Shown: piece after piece, positions 33,200 to 41,846 of the stretch | Numbering within the stretch: position 1 is the stretch's first letter | How the letters are laid out: every line of letters starts with the position of its first letter | Assembly (NCBI RefSeq): GCF_030540875.1 | Contig: NZ_JAUOEM010000010.1 | Location: 1-64,000 of the forward strand | Source: Flavivirga amylovorans | GTDB lineage: Bacteria > Bacteroidota > Bacteroidia > Flavobacteriales > Flavobacteriaceae | Reading direction: 5' to 3' | DNA: 64,000 nt | Notes under the pieces: model-generated | What the model was told of the DNA's origin: nothing | The model's input: the letters and a program-made list of their open reading frames with translations, nothing else | Databases searched by the model: none | Position numbers and translations under genes: made by a program

Positions 33200-33739
33200 T
33201 TACCTCTTTCGTTTATAATGGCTTTGAACGATCTGATCTAAAAATACTTCCGTTTTAACATGGTTAAATATTAAGGGTTTTGGAAGTATATCAAATAAAG
33301 GGATACCATCTCCTAGTAAAATAGGAATTGTGGAAATTCTAAGCTCATCGATTAAATCGGCTTTAAGGAAATTTTGAACTGTTTTTCTGCCGTCAATATA
33401 AAGGTTATTAAAACCCTTTTTATGAATAACATCTAAAACATCATTTTCTTTTCCGTGTAACAGGGTTACTTTATCTTTAAGGTTATCTGGAACTTCTTTA
33501 AGTGAATGGCTTAATACAAAAACGTGTTTTTTATAGGGCCAGTCAATATCAAAACCAATAACGGTTTCAAACGTTGTTTTCCCCATGACAATCGCATCTA
33601 TCTCTTCCATTAAATCGTAATAGCCCATGCTATTTTGTTCTGGATTAGGAATCATGTCTAACCAATCCAGTTCACCCTTTTTTCCAGCGATAAAGTCATC
33701 TAAGCTTTTACCAATAAACACAATGTTTTTATATTCCAT
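33200..33739 (-). CDS. Dihydrofolate reductase family protein (RibD C-terminal-like)
   Basis: The 179-residue protein has the NADPH-dependent reductase fold of the RibD C-terminal family: VFIGKSLDDFIAG, AIVMGKTTFETV, YIDGRKTVQNFLKADLIDELRIS and IPILLGDGIPLF. It is not a canonical FolA. The natural substrate of these short proteins is mostly unknown. It appears co-transcribed with the fructosamine kinase gene. Confidence 0.9.
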   Translation of the reverse strand: MEYKNIVFIGKSLDDFIAGKKGELDWLDMIPNPEQNSMGYYDLMEEIDAIVMGKTTFETVIGFDIDWPYKKHVFVLSHSLKEVPDNLKDKVTLLHGKENDVLDVIHKKGFNNLYIDGRKTVQNFLKADLIDELRISTIPILLGDGIPLFDILPKPLIFNHVKTEVFLDQIVQSHYKRKR

Positions 33740-33817
33740 ACTTAGTTTTAAATTTAAAGAAAGAATATAAAAATAAAAGATTCAAAAAGTAAATACAGAA
33801 TTATAAATGAAAAGTTA

Positions 33818-35032
33818 TTAACCTTTTCTCTCTAAAAGCGCCATATAGAATCCGTCAAATCCAGAAGTATGAGCAAAAACATTTTTATCTTTTATTAAAG
33901 AAAAATTTGCACCTGCTTCAGATTTTAAAAATGTTTTTATTTGATTTTGGTTTTCAGACGGTAACACAGAACAGGTTGCATACACTAATTTACCTTCTGG
34001 TTTTACCATTCTGGAATACTGTTGCAATACGTCTTGTTGAGTTGCTCTAATTCTATCTAAAAACTCAGGTTCTAATTTCCACTTGGCATCTGGGTTTCTG
34101 CGCAAAACACCTAAGCCAGAACAAGGAGCATCAATTAAAACACGATCTGCCTTATTGTATAATTTTTTAATTGGTTTCGTAGAATCAATAACTTTTAATT
34201 CAACATTATGAACACCATTACGTCTAGCTCTTACCTTTAATTTTTTGAGCTTACTTTCGTAAATATCCATAGCCACAATCTGGCCTTTGTTTTCCATTAA
34301 TGAGGCAATGTGCAAGGTTTTACCACCGGCACCAGCACAAGTATCCACCACTTTCATACCTGGTTTTACATCTAAAAAATCGGCCACTAATTGTGATGAT
34401 GCATCTTGAACTTCAAAAAGCCCTTTTTGAAAAGCATCGGTTACAAAAACGTTGGCACGTTCTATTAGCCTAAGTGCAGAATCATGACCTTTTATAAATT
34501 CGGTTGCAATACCTTGGTCATGTAAGATGTTTTGTAATTTTTCTTTAGTGGTCTTAAGCGTATTGGTTCTTAAAATAACGTCAGCTTGTTCGTTTTGCTT
34601 TGCTATTTCTTTAGTCCACTTTGCTTCACCTAATTCTTCTAAACCTACATTATCAATCCAGTCAGGAATCGATTCTCTTAACTTTCTGGTTTTAGAAAGC
34701 TCATCAAAACGACCCTTAATCTTACGGGTAGGCGTGTTTTCAAAATATTTCCAATCGGGTAACTTGATACCTTTTAAGGTAGCCCAAACGGCAAACATGC
34801 GCCATAAGTTGTCTCTATCAAAAGGTTCTTTTACTTCAGCAATTTCAGCATACAAACGTTTCCAGCGTACAATATCATAAGTAGTTTCAGCAACAAAAGC
34901 TCTATCTCGAGCCCCCCAACGCTTATCTCGTTTTAATAGTTGTTGAATTACTTTGTCGGCATATTTACCCTCATTAAAAATTAAGGTCAGTCCATCTATA
35001 ACAGAAAAGCAAAGGTTTCTATGTAATCGCAT
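33818..35032 (-). CDS. RsmB/NOP family RNA cytosine-C5 methyltransferase
   Basis: The 404-residue protein has an N-terminal NusB-like/RNA-binding region (about 1-140) and a SAM-dependent methyltransferase domain. Visible motifs are DTCAGAGGKTLHIASLM (SAM loop), DAPCSGLGVLRRNPDAKW (motif IV Cys) and YATCSVLPSENQ (motif VI catalytic Cys). The two Cys residues define m5C RNA methyltransferases. The target is probably rRNA, with 16S C967 by analogy to RsmB, which is inference. Confidence 0.92.
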   Translation of the reverse strand: MRLHRNLCFSVIDGLTLIFNEGKYADKVIQQLLKRDKRWGARDRAFVAETTYDIVRWKRLYAEIAEVKEPFDRDNLWRMFAVWATLKGIKLPDWKYFENTPTRKIKGRFDELSKTRKLRESIPDWIDNVGLEELGEAKWTKEIAKQNEQADVILRTNTLKTTKEKLQNILHDQGIATEFIKGHDSALRLIERANVFVTDAFQKGLFEVQDASSQLVADFLDVKPGMKVVDTCAGAGGKTLHIASLMENKGQIVAMDIYESKLKKLKVRARRNGVHNVELKVIDSTKPIKKLYNKADRVLIDAPCSGLGVLRRNPDAKWKLEPEFLDRIRATQQDVLQQYSRMVKPEGKLVYATCSVLPSENQNQIKTFLKSEAGANFSLIKDKNVFAHTSGFDGFYMALLERKG

Positions 35033-35173
35033 TTTTAAGATCTCTGTGTTCAGTAATTTAGTAAGTAATTATTGTTACTAAACTAAAAATGAACAAGTTT
35101 AAATTATTAAGGCTGCAAAGTTACGTTTAATTCAGCAATTAATTTCCTAATTTGCGCGTATTAAAAGACACAT

Positions 35174-35752
35174 TTGACTGAGCAAAATTTTATTAATGAT
35201 TTAAATGCAGGGAAACAATCCGCTTATAGTAAGCTGATTGACGATTTTCAGGATAAAGTATTTGCTACATGCATATCATTTGTACCAAATAAAGAGGATG
35301 CCGAAGATATTGCTCAAGATGTTTTTGTAGAAGTTTTTAAGTCTATTGGTAAGTTTAAGGGGCATTCTAAATTATCTACCTGGATTTATCGTATAGCGAC
35401 CAATAAATGTTTAGAATTTATAAGAAAAAAAAGCACTAAAAAACGTTTTGCTTTTTTACAATCTATAATGGGAAAAGACATTCCAATGGATAAAAGCAAG
35501 TATTTTACAGAAATGAATCATCCAGGAATTATTTTAGAAAATAAAGAAAAAAGTGAAACACTATTTCTTGCTATTAATCAATTGTCAGAAGACCAGAAAA
35601 CTGTATTTACGCTTAGTAAGATTGATGGTGTGAGTCATAAAGAGATAGGTGAGATTATTAATAAAAGTGTGTCTTCGGTAGAATCTTTGATGTTTAGAGC
35701 GAAGAAAAATTTACAGGAACTATTAGAGAATTTTTATAAAAATGAAAACTAA
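35174..35752 (+). CDS. ECF-type RNA polymerase sigma factor (module 2)
   Basis: The 192-residue protein starts at TTG, since no suitable ATG precedes region 2. Region 2 is QDKVFATCISFVPNKEDAEDIAQDVFVEVFKSI and KLSTWIYRIATNKCLEFIRKK. Region 4 is AINQLSEDQKTVFTLSKIDGVSHKEIGEIINKSVSSVESLMFRAKKNL. The downstream order of a membrane protein and a periplasmic helical protein matches module 3 on the other strand at 40859-42389. Confidence 0.92.
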   Translation: MTEQNFINDLNAGKQSAYSKLIDDFQDKVFATCISFVPNKEDAEDIAQDVFVEVFKSIGKFKGHSKLSTWIYRIATNKCLEFIRKKSTKKRFAFLQSIMGKDIPMDKSKYFTEMNHPGIILENKEKSETLFLAINQLSEDQKTVFTLSKIDGVSHKEIGEIINKSVSSVESLMFRAKKNLQELLENFYKNEN

Positions 35753-35792
35753 CGCAAGTTTTTAAAAGTTATTGCATCTAACAATATATAAC

Positions 35793-36104
35793 ATGAAAAC
35801 AAATAAGAATATAACGAATAAGATTGAGGATACTTTAAATGCTATGGATGCTGTTGAAGACGTAAAAGTATCTCCCTTTTTTAAAGATAAAACCATGCAG
35901 AAGTTGTTTGCTGAGCAGGAAGAAGAACCTTTAATTTTGTCTTGGTTTTCTCCTAAATTACAGCTGGCAACTTTAGTTTGTGTTATTGTTTTAAATGTAC
36001 TAGCGTTTATACAACTAAATTCTAACAAATATGACAGTGATATTAATGATTTTGCAGAAACTTATGGATTGTCTTCAAGTTCGGATACATCATTATTTAA
36101 TTAA
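35793..36104 (+). CDS. Membrane protein, probable anti-sigma partner of module 2
   Basis: Starting at MKTNKNITNKIEDTL gives 103 residues: a cytoplasmic part (1-58; MDAVEDVKVSPFFKDKTMQKLF), one span (about 62-80) and a short periplasmic tail. Small size, a single span and position directly after the sigma gene suggest an anti-sigma factor, but no zinc motif is present. Confidence 0.78.
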   Translation: MKTNKNITNKIEDTLNAMDAVEDVKVSPFFKDKTMQKLFAEQEEEPLILSWFSPKLQLATLVCVIVLNVLAFIQLNSNKYDSDINDFAETYGLSSSSDTSLFN

Positions 36105-36110
36105 ATCATC

Positions 36111-36620
36111 ATGAAAAAAAATGTACTCTTATATGTGTTATTAGTATTTTTAATAGTCGTTAATGTTTTTTTTCTATTTAATTATTTAGGGAATTCTGAT
36201 GATACGGAAAATAGAGATAGGCCGAAAGGACCTATTAGTTTTATTGTTAAAGAATTAGACTTTAATGATGAGCAAATGCTACAATTAGAAAAGCTTAATA
36301 GAAAACATCATCATAGAATGATGCGTATTGATGATGATATTAAACAATTAAAAGATGCTTTGTTTAATAAATTATCGGACGTTTCATTAAATGAAAATTC
36401 AATAGACTCTATTACGGACTTAATAGCTGAAAGAGTAAAAGAAAAAGATATAGAGGCTTTCTATCATTTCAAGGATATTCAAGACTTATGTAATGACCAA
36501 CAAAAAGAAAAGTTTAAAAGCATAATTAATGATGCGCTTCACAAAGGAGGTAGAAACGAACAAAGACCACATTTAAGAAACGGTGGGCGTGGACACAGGC
36601 CACCGCCACCAAGGCATTAA
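36111..36620 (+). CDS. Spy/CpxP-like periplasmic helical protein
   Basis: The 169-residue product has an N-terminal hydrophobic anchor or signal (about 4-25) followed by helices resembling the heavy-metal sensor/Spy family: LDFNDEQMLQLEKLNRKHHHRMMRIDDDIKQLKDALF. It ends in a His/Pro/Arg-rich tail (RGHRPPPPRH) that could bind metal. It follows the anti-sigma-like gene by 6 bp. A role as periplasmic stress or metal sensor of the sigma module is inferred. Confidence 0.8.
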   Translation: MKKNVLLYVLLVFLIVVNVFFLFNYLGNSDDTENRDRPKGPISFIVKELDFNDEQMLQLEKLNRKHHHRMMRIDDDIKQLKDALFNKLSDVSLNENSIDSITDLIAERVKEKDIEAFYHFKDIQDLCNDQQKEKFKSIINDALHKGGRNEQRPHLRNGGRGHRPPPPRH

Positions 36621-36640
36621 TAGACTTGATTATATACTAA

Positions 36641-36766
36641 GAGGCTGTCTAAAAAGTGATATACTTTGTCACCAGAGCACAGAGAAGCATCTTACTGGTT
36701 TATAAATCAAAATATTAAAACCTTTATAGGTTCTTCATTTCATTCTGACACTTTTTAGACAGTTTC
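36641..36766. mobile_element. 126-bp MITE-like element with 18-bp terminal inverted repeats
   Basis: GAGGCTGTCTAAAAAGTG at 36641 and CACTTTTTAGACAGTTTC ending at 36766 are inverted copies differing at two positions. There is no open frame inside. The ends resemble those proposed for the island at 21163-22925, so it may be an internally deleted relative mobilised in trans. Confidence 0.55.
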
Positions 36767-36873
36767 TTGTTTCTTTTTGATACAAATCATAAATATTTCT
36801 TAAAAAACCAATTGCTACACAAGTTTTTTTAATTCACGATATCTAAAATATCAAACACAAAAATATTATAGAT

Positions 36874-37170
36874 ATGAAACTAAACACATTAAAAACAGTA
36901 GCATTATTTTTTGGAATGGTATTATTTATTTCTACCGGTTTATTTGGCCAGGATAAACATCAAAGACCAGAAAAACCACCAACCATAGACAAGTTATTTG
37001 AAGATCTTGATGAGAATGAGGATGGTAAACTCTCAAAGAAAGAAATTAAAGGACCGCTAGAAAATCATTTTTCAAAAATAGATACAAATGAAGATGGTTT
37101 CTTAACAAAGGAAGAATTAGAAAAAGCTCCTAAGCCAAAAGGTAGAAAACCTCAAAAAGAAAGTAACTAA
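36874..37170 (+). CDS. Exported EF-hand protein
   Basis: The 98-residue product has a signal peptide (about 1-25, ending LFGQ) and two EF-hand loops, DLDENEDGKLSKKE and DTNEDGFLTKEE, giving one calcium-binding pair. The Lys/Pro-rich tail is disordered. It lies downstream of ECF module 2, separated by a MITE-like element, so it may have been part of that operon. Its target is unknown. Confidence 0.85.
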   Translation: MKLNTLKTVALFFGMVLFISTGLFGQDKHQRPEKPPTIDKLFEDLDENEDGKLSKKEIKGPLENHFSKIDTNEDGFLTKEELEKAPKPKGRKPQKESN

Positions 37171-37542
37171 TCTAAAATCAAATTAGGATGAAAAATAAAA
37201 ATAGTAAAATATATTTTACTTGAGCGTATTTAGCGTAGCTATTGAGTAGCCTGCCAGCCAGGGAATCTCACCATGATGAGATGTCTTGTCCTCATATTTC
37301 GCTTCGTTGATATGAAACAGCTATTTTTCATTGGATTATATAAGGTGTTTTTAATAAAGTTTGCGTCAATCTCAGCAGGTTATTTAGATTAAAAATAGCA
37401 TTATACGAGTTTTAATCTGGTTAGTTTTTTGTTAAAAAGCTTCATGACTGTACATTACGGAGCTTTTTTTGAAAAAAGTAAAAATTTCGCGCAAGGTTTT
37501 AAAAAGAAACGCATCTAAAAAGTCAAATATCAAAATAAATCA
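37171..37542. other. Intergenic stretch with palindromic repeat and terminator
   Basis: No gene is apparent. GGGAATCTCACCATGATGAG and following GATGTC at 37260-37285 resemble the hairpin at 32221-32248. Two hairpins follow, AGATTAAAA/TTTTAATCT (37386-37418) and a terminator. Confidence 0.6.
37434..37470 (+). terminator. Terminator-like hairpin upstream of the YHYH operon
   Basis: AAAAGCTTC pairs with GGAGCTTTT across a long loop and runs into seven or more T residues. It may end transcription from the EF-hand gene. Confidence 0.55.
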
Positions 37543-37638
37543 ATGAAAATTAAAAGAAGAGCCTTAATAGTTAGTATTTCATTTTTAGTAATTTCTTTAT
37601 TGGTACTAAACCTTATGCTTATTTATTCGTCATATTAA
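37543..37638 (+). CDS. 31-residue single-span membrane peptide (small ORF)
   Basis: ATG is followed by a basic start (MKIKRRALIV) and one hydrophobic stretch (SISFLVISLLVLNLMLIY), then TAA, 10 bp before the YHYH gene. The positive-inside start and strong hydrophobicity are typical of small membrane proteins. Chance cannot be excluded at this length. Confidence 0.45.
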   Translation: MKIKRRALIVSISFLVISLLVLNLMLIYSSY

Positions 37639-37648
37639 AAAATAGATT

Positions 37649-38428
37649 ATGAAAAATTTAAAAAAAATATTGATTCTACCTTTATTAGCTATTATTATTC
37701 TTATAGCATGCTCTAATGGAGATGATTCAGTTGTTATGGCTGAAGAAGATGAAAATACACAACCTGCCGATACCGATTACGATATAAGTAGTATTCTTTC
37801 AAAATTTGAAGGCACTGGATTGTCTTATGCTATAAGTGGTAGTACTGTTAGATTTACAACACAAGATTTGCCAAATCATACAAGCCCATATTGGCCAACA
37901 AATAATCCGTTATATGAAGCTTATAATGGAACAAATTCTAATTGGAATATTAACCCAAATACAATTAGTGAGCAAAATATAGTCTTTACAATATCGCTAA
38001 ATCCAGCTGAGGCTTCAAATAAGCAAGCAACTGGATTAGGACCCATTGGTATTTCAAGAAATGGTGTAGTGTTTTTTAATCAATATGCCGGGCCAGATCA
38101 GCCATTAACGAACGAAATTGATTCATTTGACCAGTGGTTAGGGCATCCACAACGAACAGGGCAATATCACTATCATATAGAGCCTACTTATTTAACACAG
38201 CAATTTGGAGAAGATGCTTTTTTAGGGCTTTTAGCTGATGGGTTTCCTGTTTATGGACCACTTGAAAACGGAGAGACAATTACTAATGATGATTTAGATG
38301 ATTATCATGGACATACATCTGCTACAGCAGACTTCCCTGATGGTATTTATCATTACCATATTACAAGCCAAGACCCTTATCTTAATGGGAGCGGTTATTT
38401 TGGAACCCCTGGAAATATCTCTAACTAA
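37649..38428 (+). CDS. YHYH domain lipoprotein
   Basis: The 259-residue product has a lipobox at IILIACSNG (Cys21) and a C-terminal YHYH domain with two copies of the namesake motif, GQYHYHIEPTY and GIYHYHIT. GFPVYGPLENG, a family hallmark, lies between them. The family is widespread in marine bacteria; the His clusters suggest metal binding, but no function is established. The next gene begins immediately after its stop, and an SCO gene follows, so a link with copper handling is possible. Confidence 0.88.
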   Translation: MKNLKKILILPLLAIIILIACSNGDDSVVMAEEDENTQPADTDYDISSILSKFEGTGLSYAISGSTVRFTTQDLPNHTSPYWPTNNPLYEAYNGTNSNWNINPNTISEQNIVFTISLNPAEASNKQATGLGPIGISRNGVVFFNQYAGPDQPLTNEIDSFDQWLGHPQRTGQYHYHIEPTYLTQQFGEDAFLGLLADGFPVYGPLENGETITNDDLDDYHGHTSATADFPDGIYHYHITSQDPYLNGSGYFGTPGNISN

Positions 38429-38995
38429 TTGCTTAGACATTTAAAATATATAATCTTGTGTACGATTGTATTTCACTCCTGTAAGCCAGAAATGAAGTAT
38501 GAGGTTGTTAATACCAATAAAGATTTGGAATTAATAAACGGGATTGTATTTTTTAACAAAGTTCCTTTAATAGGAAATATAGTGTCTCATTATGAAGATC
38601 ATAAAGTTAAATCTGATATTCAATATGCCCAAGGGAAGAAACACGGTTATGAGAAGCATTGGTATGAAGATGGTTCAAAAAAAATAGAACGCTATTACTT
38701 TGAAGGTTTTAAAACAGCATTACATAAAGGATGGTGGGAAGATGGGAAACTGAAGTTTGAATATTACTTTAATAAGCAAGGGGAGTACAACGGTAGGGTG
38801 AAGGAATGGTATAAAACAGGACAATTATTCAGAGACTTTAATTATTTAGAAGGAAAGGAAGTTGGAAGTCAACGCCTTTGGAAAATAGATGGTACTATTA
38901 AAGCTAATTACAAAGTGGTTCATGGAGAACGATTTGGTTTAATAGGTTTAAAAAAGTGTTATACGGTAACGACAAATAGCGACGAAATAAAATGA
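38429..38995 (+). CDS. MORN/YwqK-like repeat lipoprotein
   Basis: The 188-residue product starts at TTG right after the YHYH stop and has a lipobox at FHSC (about Cys18). It contains MORN-like repeats with the pattern GxxKHWYEDGSKKIERYY and GWWEDGKLKFEYYF. These are often labelled YwqK antitoxin family, but nothing here points to a toxin-antitoxin role. It overlaps the SCO gene by 4 bp. It is probably an exported binding protein. Confidence 0.82.
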   Translation: MLRHLKYIILCTIVFHSCKPEMKYEVVNTNKDLELINGIVFFNKVPLIGNIVSHYEDHKVKSDIQYAQGKKHGYEKHWYEDGSKKIERYYFEGFKTALHKGWWEDGKLKFEYYFNKQGEYNGRVKEWYKTGQLFRDFNYLEGKEVGSQRLWKIDGTIKANYKVVHGERFGLIGLKKCYTVTTNSDEIK

Positions 38996-39615
38996 AATAT
39001 TCTATTTTAATAATATTAGTTTTCATCATTACATCTTGTAAAAACAAGCAAAGTAATAATGTTGCTAAGTTGCCTTATTTTAATAGTACAGATTTTACTC
39101 CCGAGTGGGATAAAGCGATACATAAAATTCCAGAGTTTTCTTTTACTAATCAAAACGGAGAGGCTGTTACTAATAAAACTTATTTGAATAAGATTTATAT
39201 AGCCAATTTCTTTTTTACTAGTTGTCCAGGTATTTGCCCAAAACTGACTAAAAACATGGGGGATCTTCAAGAAACATACAAAAATGATGCGGATATTATG
39301 TTGCTTTCGCATACCGTGATGCCTTGGAAAGATTCAATTCCTGTTTTAAAAGATTATGCAAAAAAAAATAATGTAAATGCTGCGAAGTGGCATTTAGTAA
39401 CTGGCGATAAAGATACCTTATATGATATTGCAAGAACTGGTTATTTTGCTGATGAAGATTTTATAAAGACACAGGATGAAAGTGATTTTATACACACTGA
39501 AAATTTTGTTTTAATAGATAAACAAGGATATATAAGGGGCGTTTATAATGGGACTTTAGAAATAGATGTAGAGCGTTTAAAACGGCATATTACTATTTTG
39601 AAATTAGGGGGCTGA
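38992..39615 (+). CDS. SCO1/SenC family protein, lipoprotein
   Basis: The 207-residue product has a lipobox (ITSC, Cys16) and the thioredoxin-fold SCO domain: FFFTSCPGICPKLTKNM with copper-ligand Cys78 and Cys82, and a conserved His in FIHTENFVLID. SCO proteins deliver copper to cytochrome oxidase or maintain its thiols. It ends a three- or four-gene operon with YHYH and MORN-like genes, and a terminator follows. Confidence 0.92.
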   Translation: MKYSILIILVFIITSCKNKQSNNVAKLPYFNSTDFTPEWDKAIHKIPEFSFTNQNGEAVTNKTYLNKIYIANFFFTSCPGICPKLTKNMGDLQETYKNDADIMLLSHTVMPWKDSIPVLKDYAKKNNVNAAKWHLVTGDKDTLYDIARTGYFADEDFIKTQDESDFIHTENFVLIDKQGYIRGVYNGTLEIDVERLKRHITILKLGG

Positions 39616-39638
39616 TTTAATTCATAATAGTTTTATTG

Positions 39639-39668
39639 AAAAGCTTCGTGGTTCTTCACGGAGCTTTC
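39639..39668 (+). terminator. Terminator-like hairpin after the SCO gene
   Basis: AAAGCTTCGTG and CACGGAGCTTT pair with one mismatch around GTTCTT. The following T tract is short. Confidence 0.6.
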
Positions 39669-39694
39669 TCTATTTTTATAGAAATTTTAATTTC

Positions 39695-40765
39695 ATGAAA
39701 AAAGTAGTTGTTTTATTAATAGTAACGGTTGTTTTTTTTGGATTTAAAGAAAGTAATTTATTTGAGTCCCGAAAAATTAATAGCGTCGAAATAAAAACAA
39801 TTATAAAAGACTCTTTACTAAATGTAAGAGCTTTAGAAATTATTGAAAATATTGATTTTTTGGTTTTTTTAACTTCCAGTGGAAATATAGGAGTTGTATC
39901 AATAAAAGACCATGTAGAGCCTGATAAAAAAGTAACTTATCCTATTAAGGTCAAGAGCGATTCGGTTACGCCAAATTTCAGAGCTTTAGCAGGAACTAGT
40001 AAACATGGTTTTGGTTTAAGTATTGGCTCACCAGCTTTATTGTTTAAGTTAGATATAGGAAAAGATAAAATAGTATATAAGGAAAATCATCCCAAAGCTT
40101 TTTACGATTCCATGGATTTTTGGAATGAGGAAGAGGGAATTGCTATTGGAGATCCAACAGGTAGTTGTATGAGTATCATTATTACTCGAGATGGCGGCGA
40201 AACTTGGACTAAATTGTCATGTGATGATTTACCAAAAGCTAAAGAAGGGGAAGCTGCTTTTGCCGCGAGTGATACTAATATCGCTATTGTAGGAGATCAC
40301 GCTTGGATTGCTACAGGAGGAAAGTCCAGTAGAGTTTTATATTCCCCCGATAAAGGAAAAACGTGGAAGGTTTATAAAACACCAATAGTTCAAGGAGAAG
40401 AAACAACCGGTATGTATTCTATCGATTTTTATGATGAACTTAATGGTTTTGCTATTGGAGGTGATTATACTAAGCCAGATGATAACAAAGCGAATAAAAT
40501 TAAAACGATTGATGGTGGTAAAACCTGGAAGCTGGTTGCTAAAAACGAAAACCCTGGTTACAGAAGTTGTGTGCAATATATTCCAAATAGAATGGGGAAG
40601 GAGCTAGTAGCTATTGGATTTAAAGGGATTGATTATAGTAACGATTTTGGAAATTCATGGAAACATTTAAGCGATGAAGGGTTTTATACCATTCGGTTTT
40701 TAAATGATTCAATTGCTTATGCTGCTGGAGCAGGTAGAGTCGCTAAATTAACTTTCAGGGAATAA
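39695..40765 (+). CDS. YCF48/BNR-repeat beta-propeller protein, exported
   Basis: The 356-residue product has an N-terminal hydrophobic signal (1-17) and repeated Asp-box-like motifs, ITRDGGETWTKL, YSPDKGKTWKVY, TIDGGKTWKLV and YSNDFGNSWKHL, spaced as propeller blades. This matches YCF48/sialidase-like propellers. No sialidase catalytic residues are evident. In Bacteroidota it is often annotated loosely as an oxidoreductase. Function is unknown. Confidence 0.85.
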   Translation: MKKVVVLLIVTVVFFGFKESNLFESRKINSVEIKTIIKDSLLNVRALEIIENIDFLVFLTSSGNIGVVSIKDHVEPDKKVTYPIKVKSDSVTPNFRALAGTSKHGFGLSIGSPALLFKLDIGKDKIVYKENHPKAFYDSMDFWNEEEGIAIGDPTGSCMSIIITRDGGETWTKLSCDDLPKAKEGEAAFAASDTNIAIVGDHAWIATGGKSSRVLYSPDKGKTWKVYKTPIVQGEETTGMYSIDFYDELNGFAIGGDYTKPDDNKANKIKTIDGGKTWKLVAKNENPGYRSCVQYIPNRMGKELVAIGFKGIDYSNDFGNSWKHLSDEGFYTIRFLNDSIAYAAGAGRVAKLTFRE

Positions 40766-40858
40766 AGAAACATCTCGCTAAGCTTCGCTATATATTTTCA
40801 ATATAAAGCACATTTTTTTTTCAATAATGCTCGATGTGACAGTTCTTTATTCTCTATT

Positions 40859-41296
40859 TTATCTCTGGCGTTCTTTATTTTTATAACGTTCTAGCATTTT
40901 TCTTTTAAAATCGTCTTCAGCTATTTTTAATAGAATTATTTTTTTTGGAGGCATTATTTTTAGCAATTTAGAAGATAATTCTATACGCTGTTTATGAAGC
41001 GCAATTTCAACATCATTTAGCTTAGTAATTAATTCTTTTGCTCTTTTATCTGTTAACGTACTTATATCTTTTTTAATTTCTCGGCGGATATCCCTAATAT
41101 CTTCATGTCTTATTTTAGATGTAGCTTTATAGTAGTTATTATATATTGGCCAGAATTTCTGTGCTTCTTGCTCTGTTAAGTCTAATTTTTCTGTAATAAA
41201 AGAAATTTTAAGCGCTTTTATTTTTTCTCTATTTTGCTGTGCTGAAGTATTCAGCAAAAAGAAAAATAGTAATGTGGGAAGTATGATTTTTTTCAT
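40859..41296 (-). CDS. Periplasmic sensor-like protein of ECF module 3
   Basis: Starting at MKKIILPTLLFFFLL gives 145 residues with a signal peptide (about 1-19, ending SAQ). It continues with long charged helices: ISFITEKLDLTEQEAQKFWPIYNNYYKATSKIRHEDIRDIRREI. Similar proteins are commonly called sensor of ECF-type sigma factor in Flavobacteriaceae. They resemble Spy/CpxP helices and lie last in a sigma, membrane protein, sensor order. Sensing is inferred. Confidence 0.82.
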   Translation of the reverse strand: MKKIILPTLLFFFLLNTSAQQNREKIKALKISFITEKLDLTEQEAQKFWPIYNNYYKATSKIRHEDIRDIRREIKKDISTLTDKRAKELITKLNDVEIALHKQRIELSSKLLKIMPPKKIILLKIAEDDFKRKMLERYKNKERQR

Positions 41297-41309
41297 ATGC
41301 TTGTACTTT

Positions 41310-41810
41310 TTATTCAAGAATAATATCTTCAATGTCTAGATTATCTAATATATAGGTTTCTACGGTTTCATTTTCATCGTCTTTATATTCTATAAAATTT
41401 TCTTCTAACAAATCTTCTTCAAATAATAGTGTAGCAATTTCATAAGAACCAAAATTTTCGTCCATTATATAGTTTTCAACTATTTCTATATCTAAAGCCT
41501 CAAAAGTTGGTTTGTTTTCAGGAAAAGAAAGGTTAAATAAAAGTAAAACAGCCGCAGCAATACCAGATATATAAATGATGGCTCTTTTTCTAAACAAAGG
41601 AATTCTTTTCGTAGGTGTCTTAGTTGAAACCTTGTTTATAATGACATCTTCCAAAGTATTTAAATAACCTTCAGGTAATTTAAAACCAGAATCGTTTGCT
41701 ACTTTTTCTAGTTTTATATCACTAAAAATAGCTTCTTCTAAAGAATTAAAATAATCATCTGGAACTTTAAATCCAGTGTTTTTGATGTTATGTAGTTTAT
41801 CTTGTTTCAT
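41310..41810 (-). CDS. Membrane protein, probable anti-sigma partner of module 3
   Basis: The 166-residue product has a cytoplasmic N-terminus with two similar motifs, GFKVPDDYFNSLEEAIF (14-30) and GFKLPEGYLNTLEDVII (42-58). One membrane span (about 76-92) and an acidic periplasmic tail rich in Glu and Asp follow. The duplicated motif may bind the sigma factor. It starts 36 bp after the sigma gene and ends 13 bp before the sensor gene. Confidence 0.82.
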   Translation of the reverse strand: MKQDKLHNIKNTGFKVPDDYFNSLEEAIFSDIKLEKVANDSGFKLPEGYLNTLEDVIINKVSTKTPTKRIPLFRKRAIIYISGIAAAVLLLFNLSFPENKPTFEALDIEIVENYIMDENFGSYEIATLLFEEDLLEENFIEYKDDENETVETYILDNLDIEDIILE

Positions 41811-41846
41811 TATTTTATTAATAAGACTAGAGATCTTAATAAAGGT

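Noticed and set aside
38429-38995. Reading the YwqK-like protein as an antitoxin
   Set aside because: It is a lipoprotein with MORN-like repeats inside an operon of exported proteins and no toxin gene is present.
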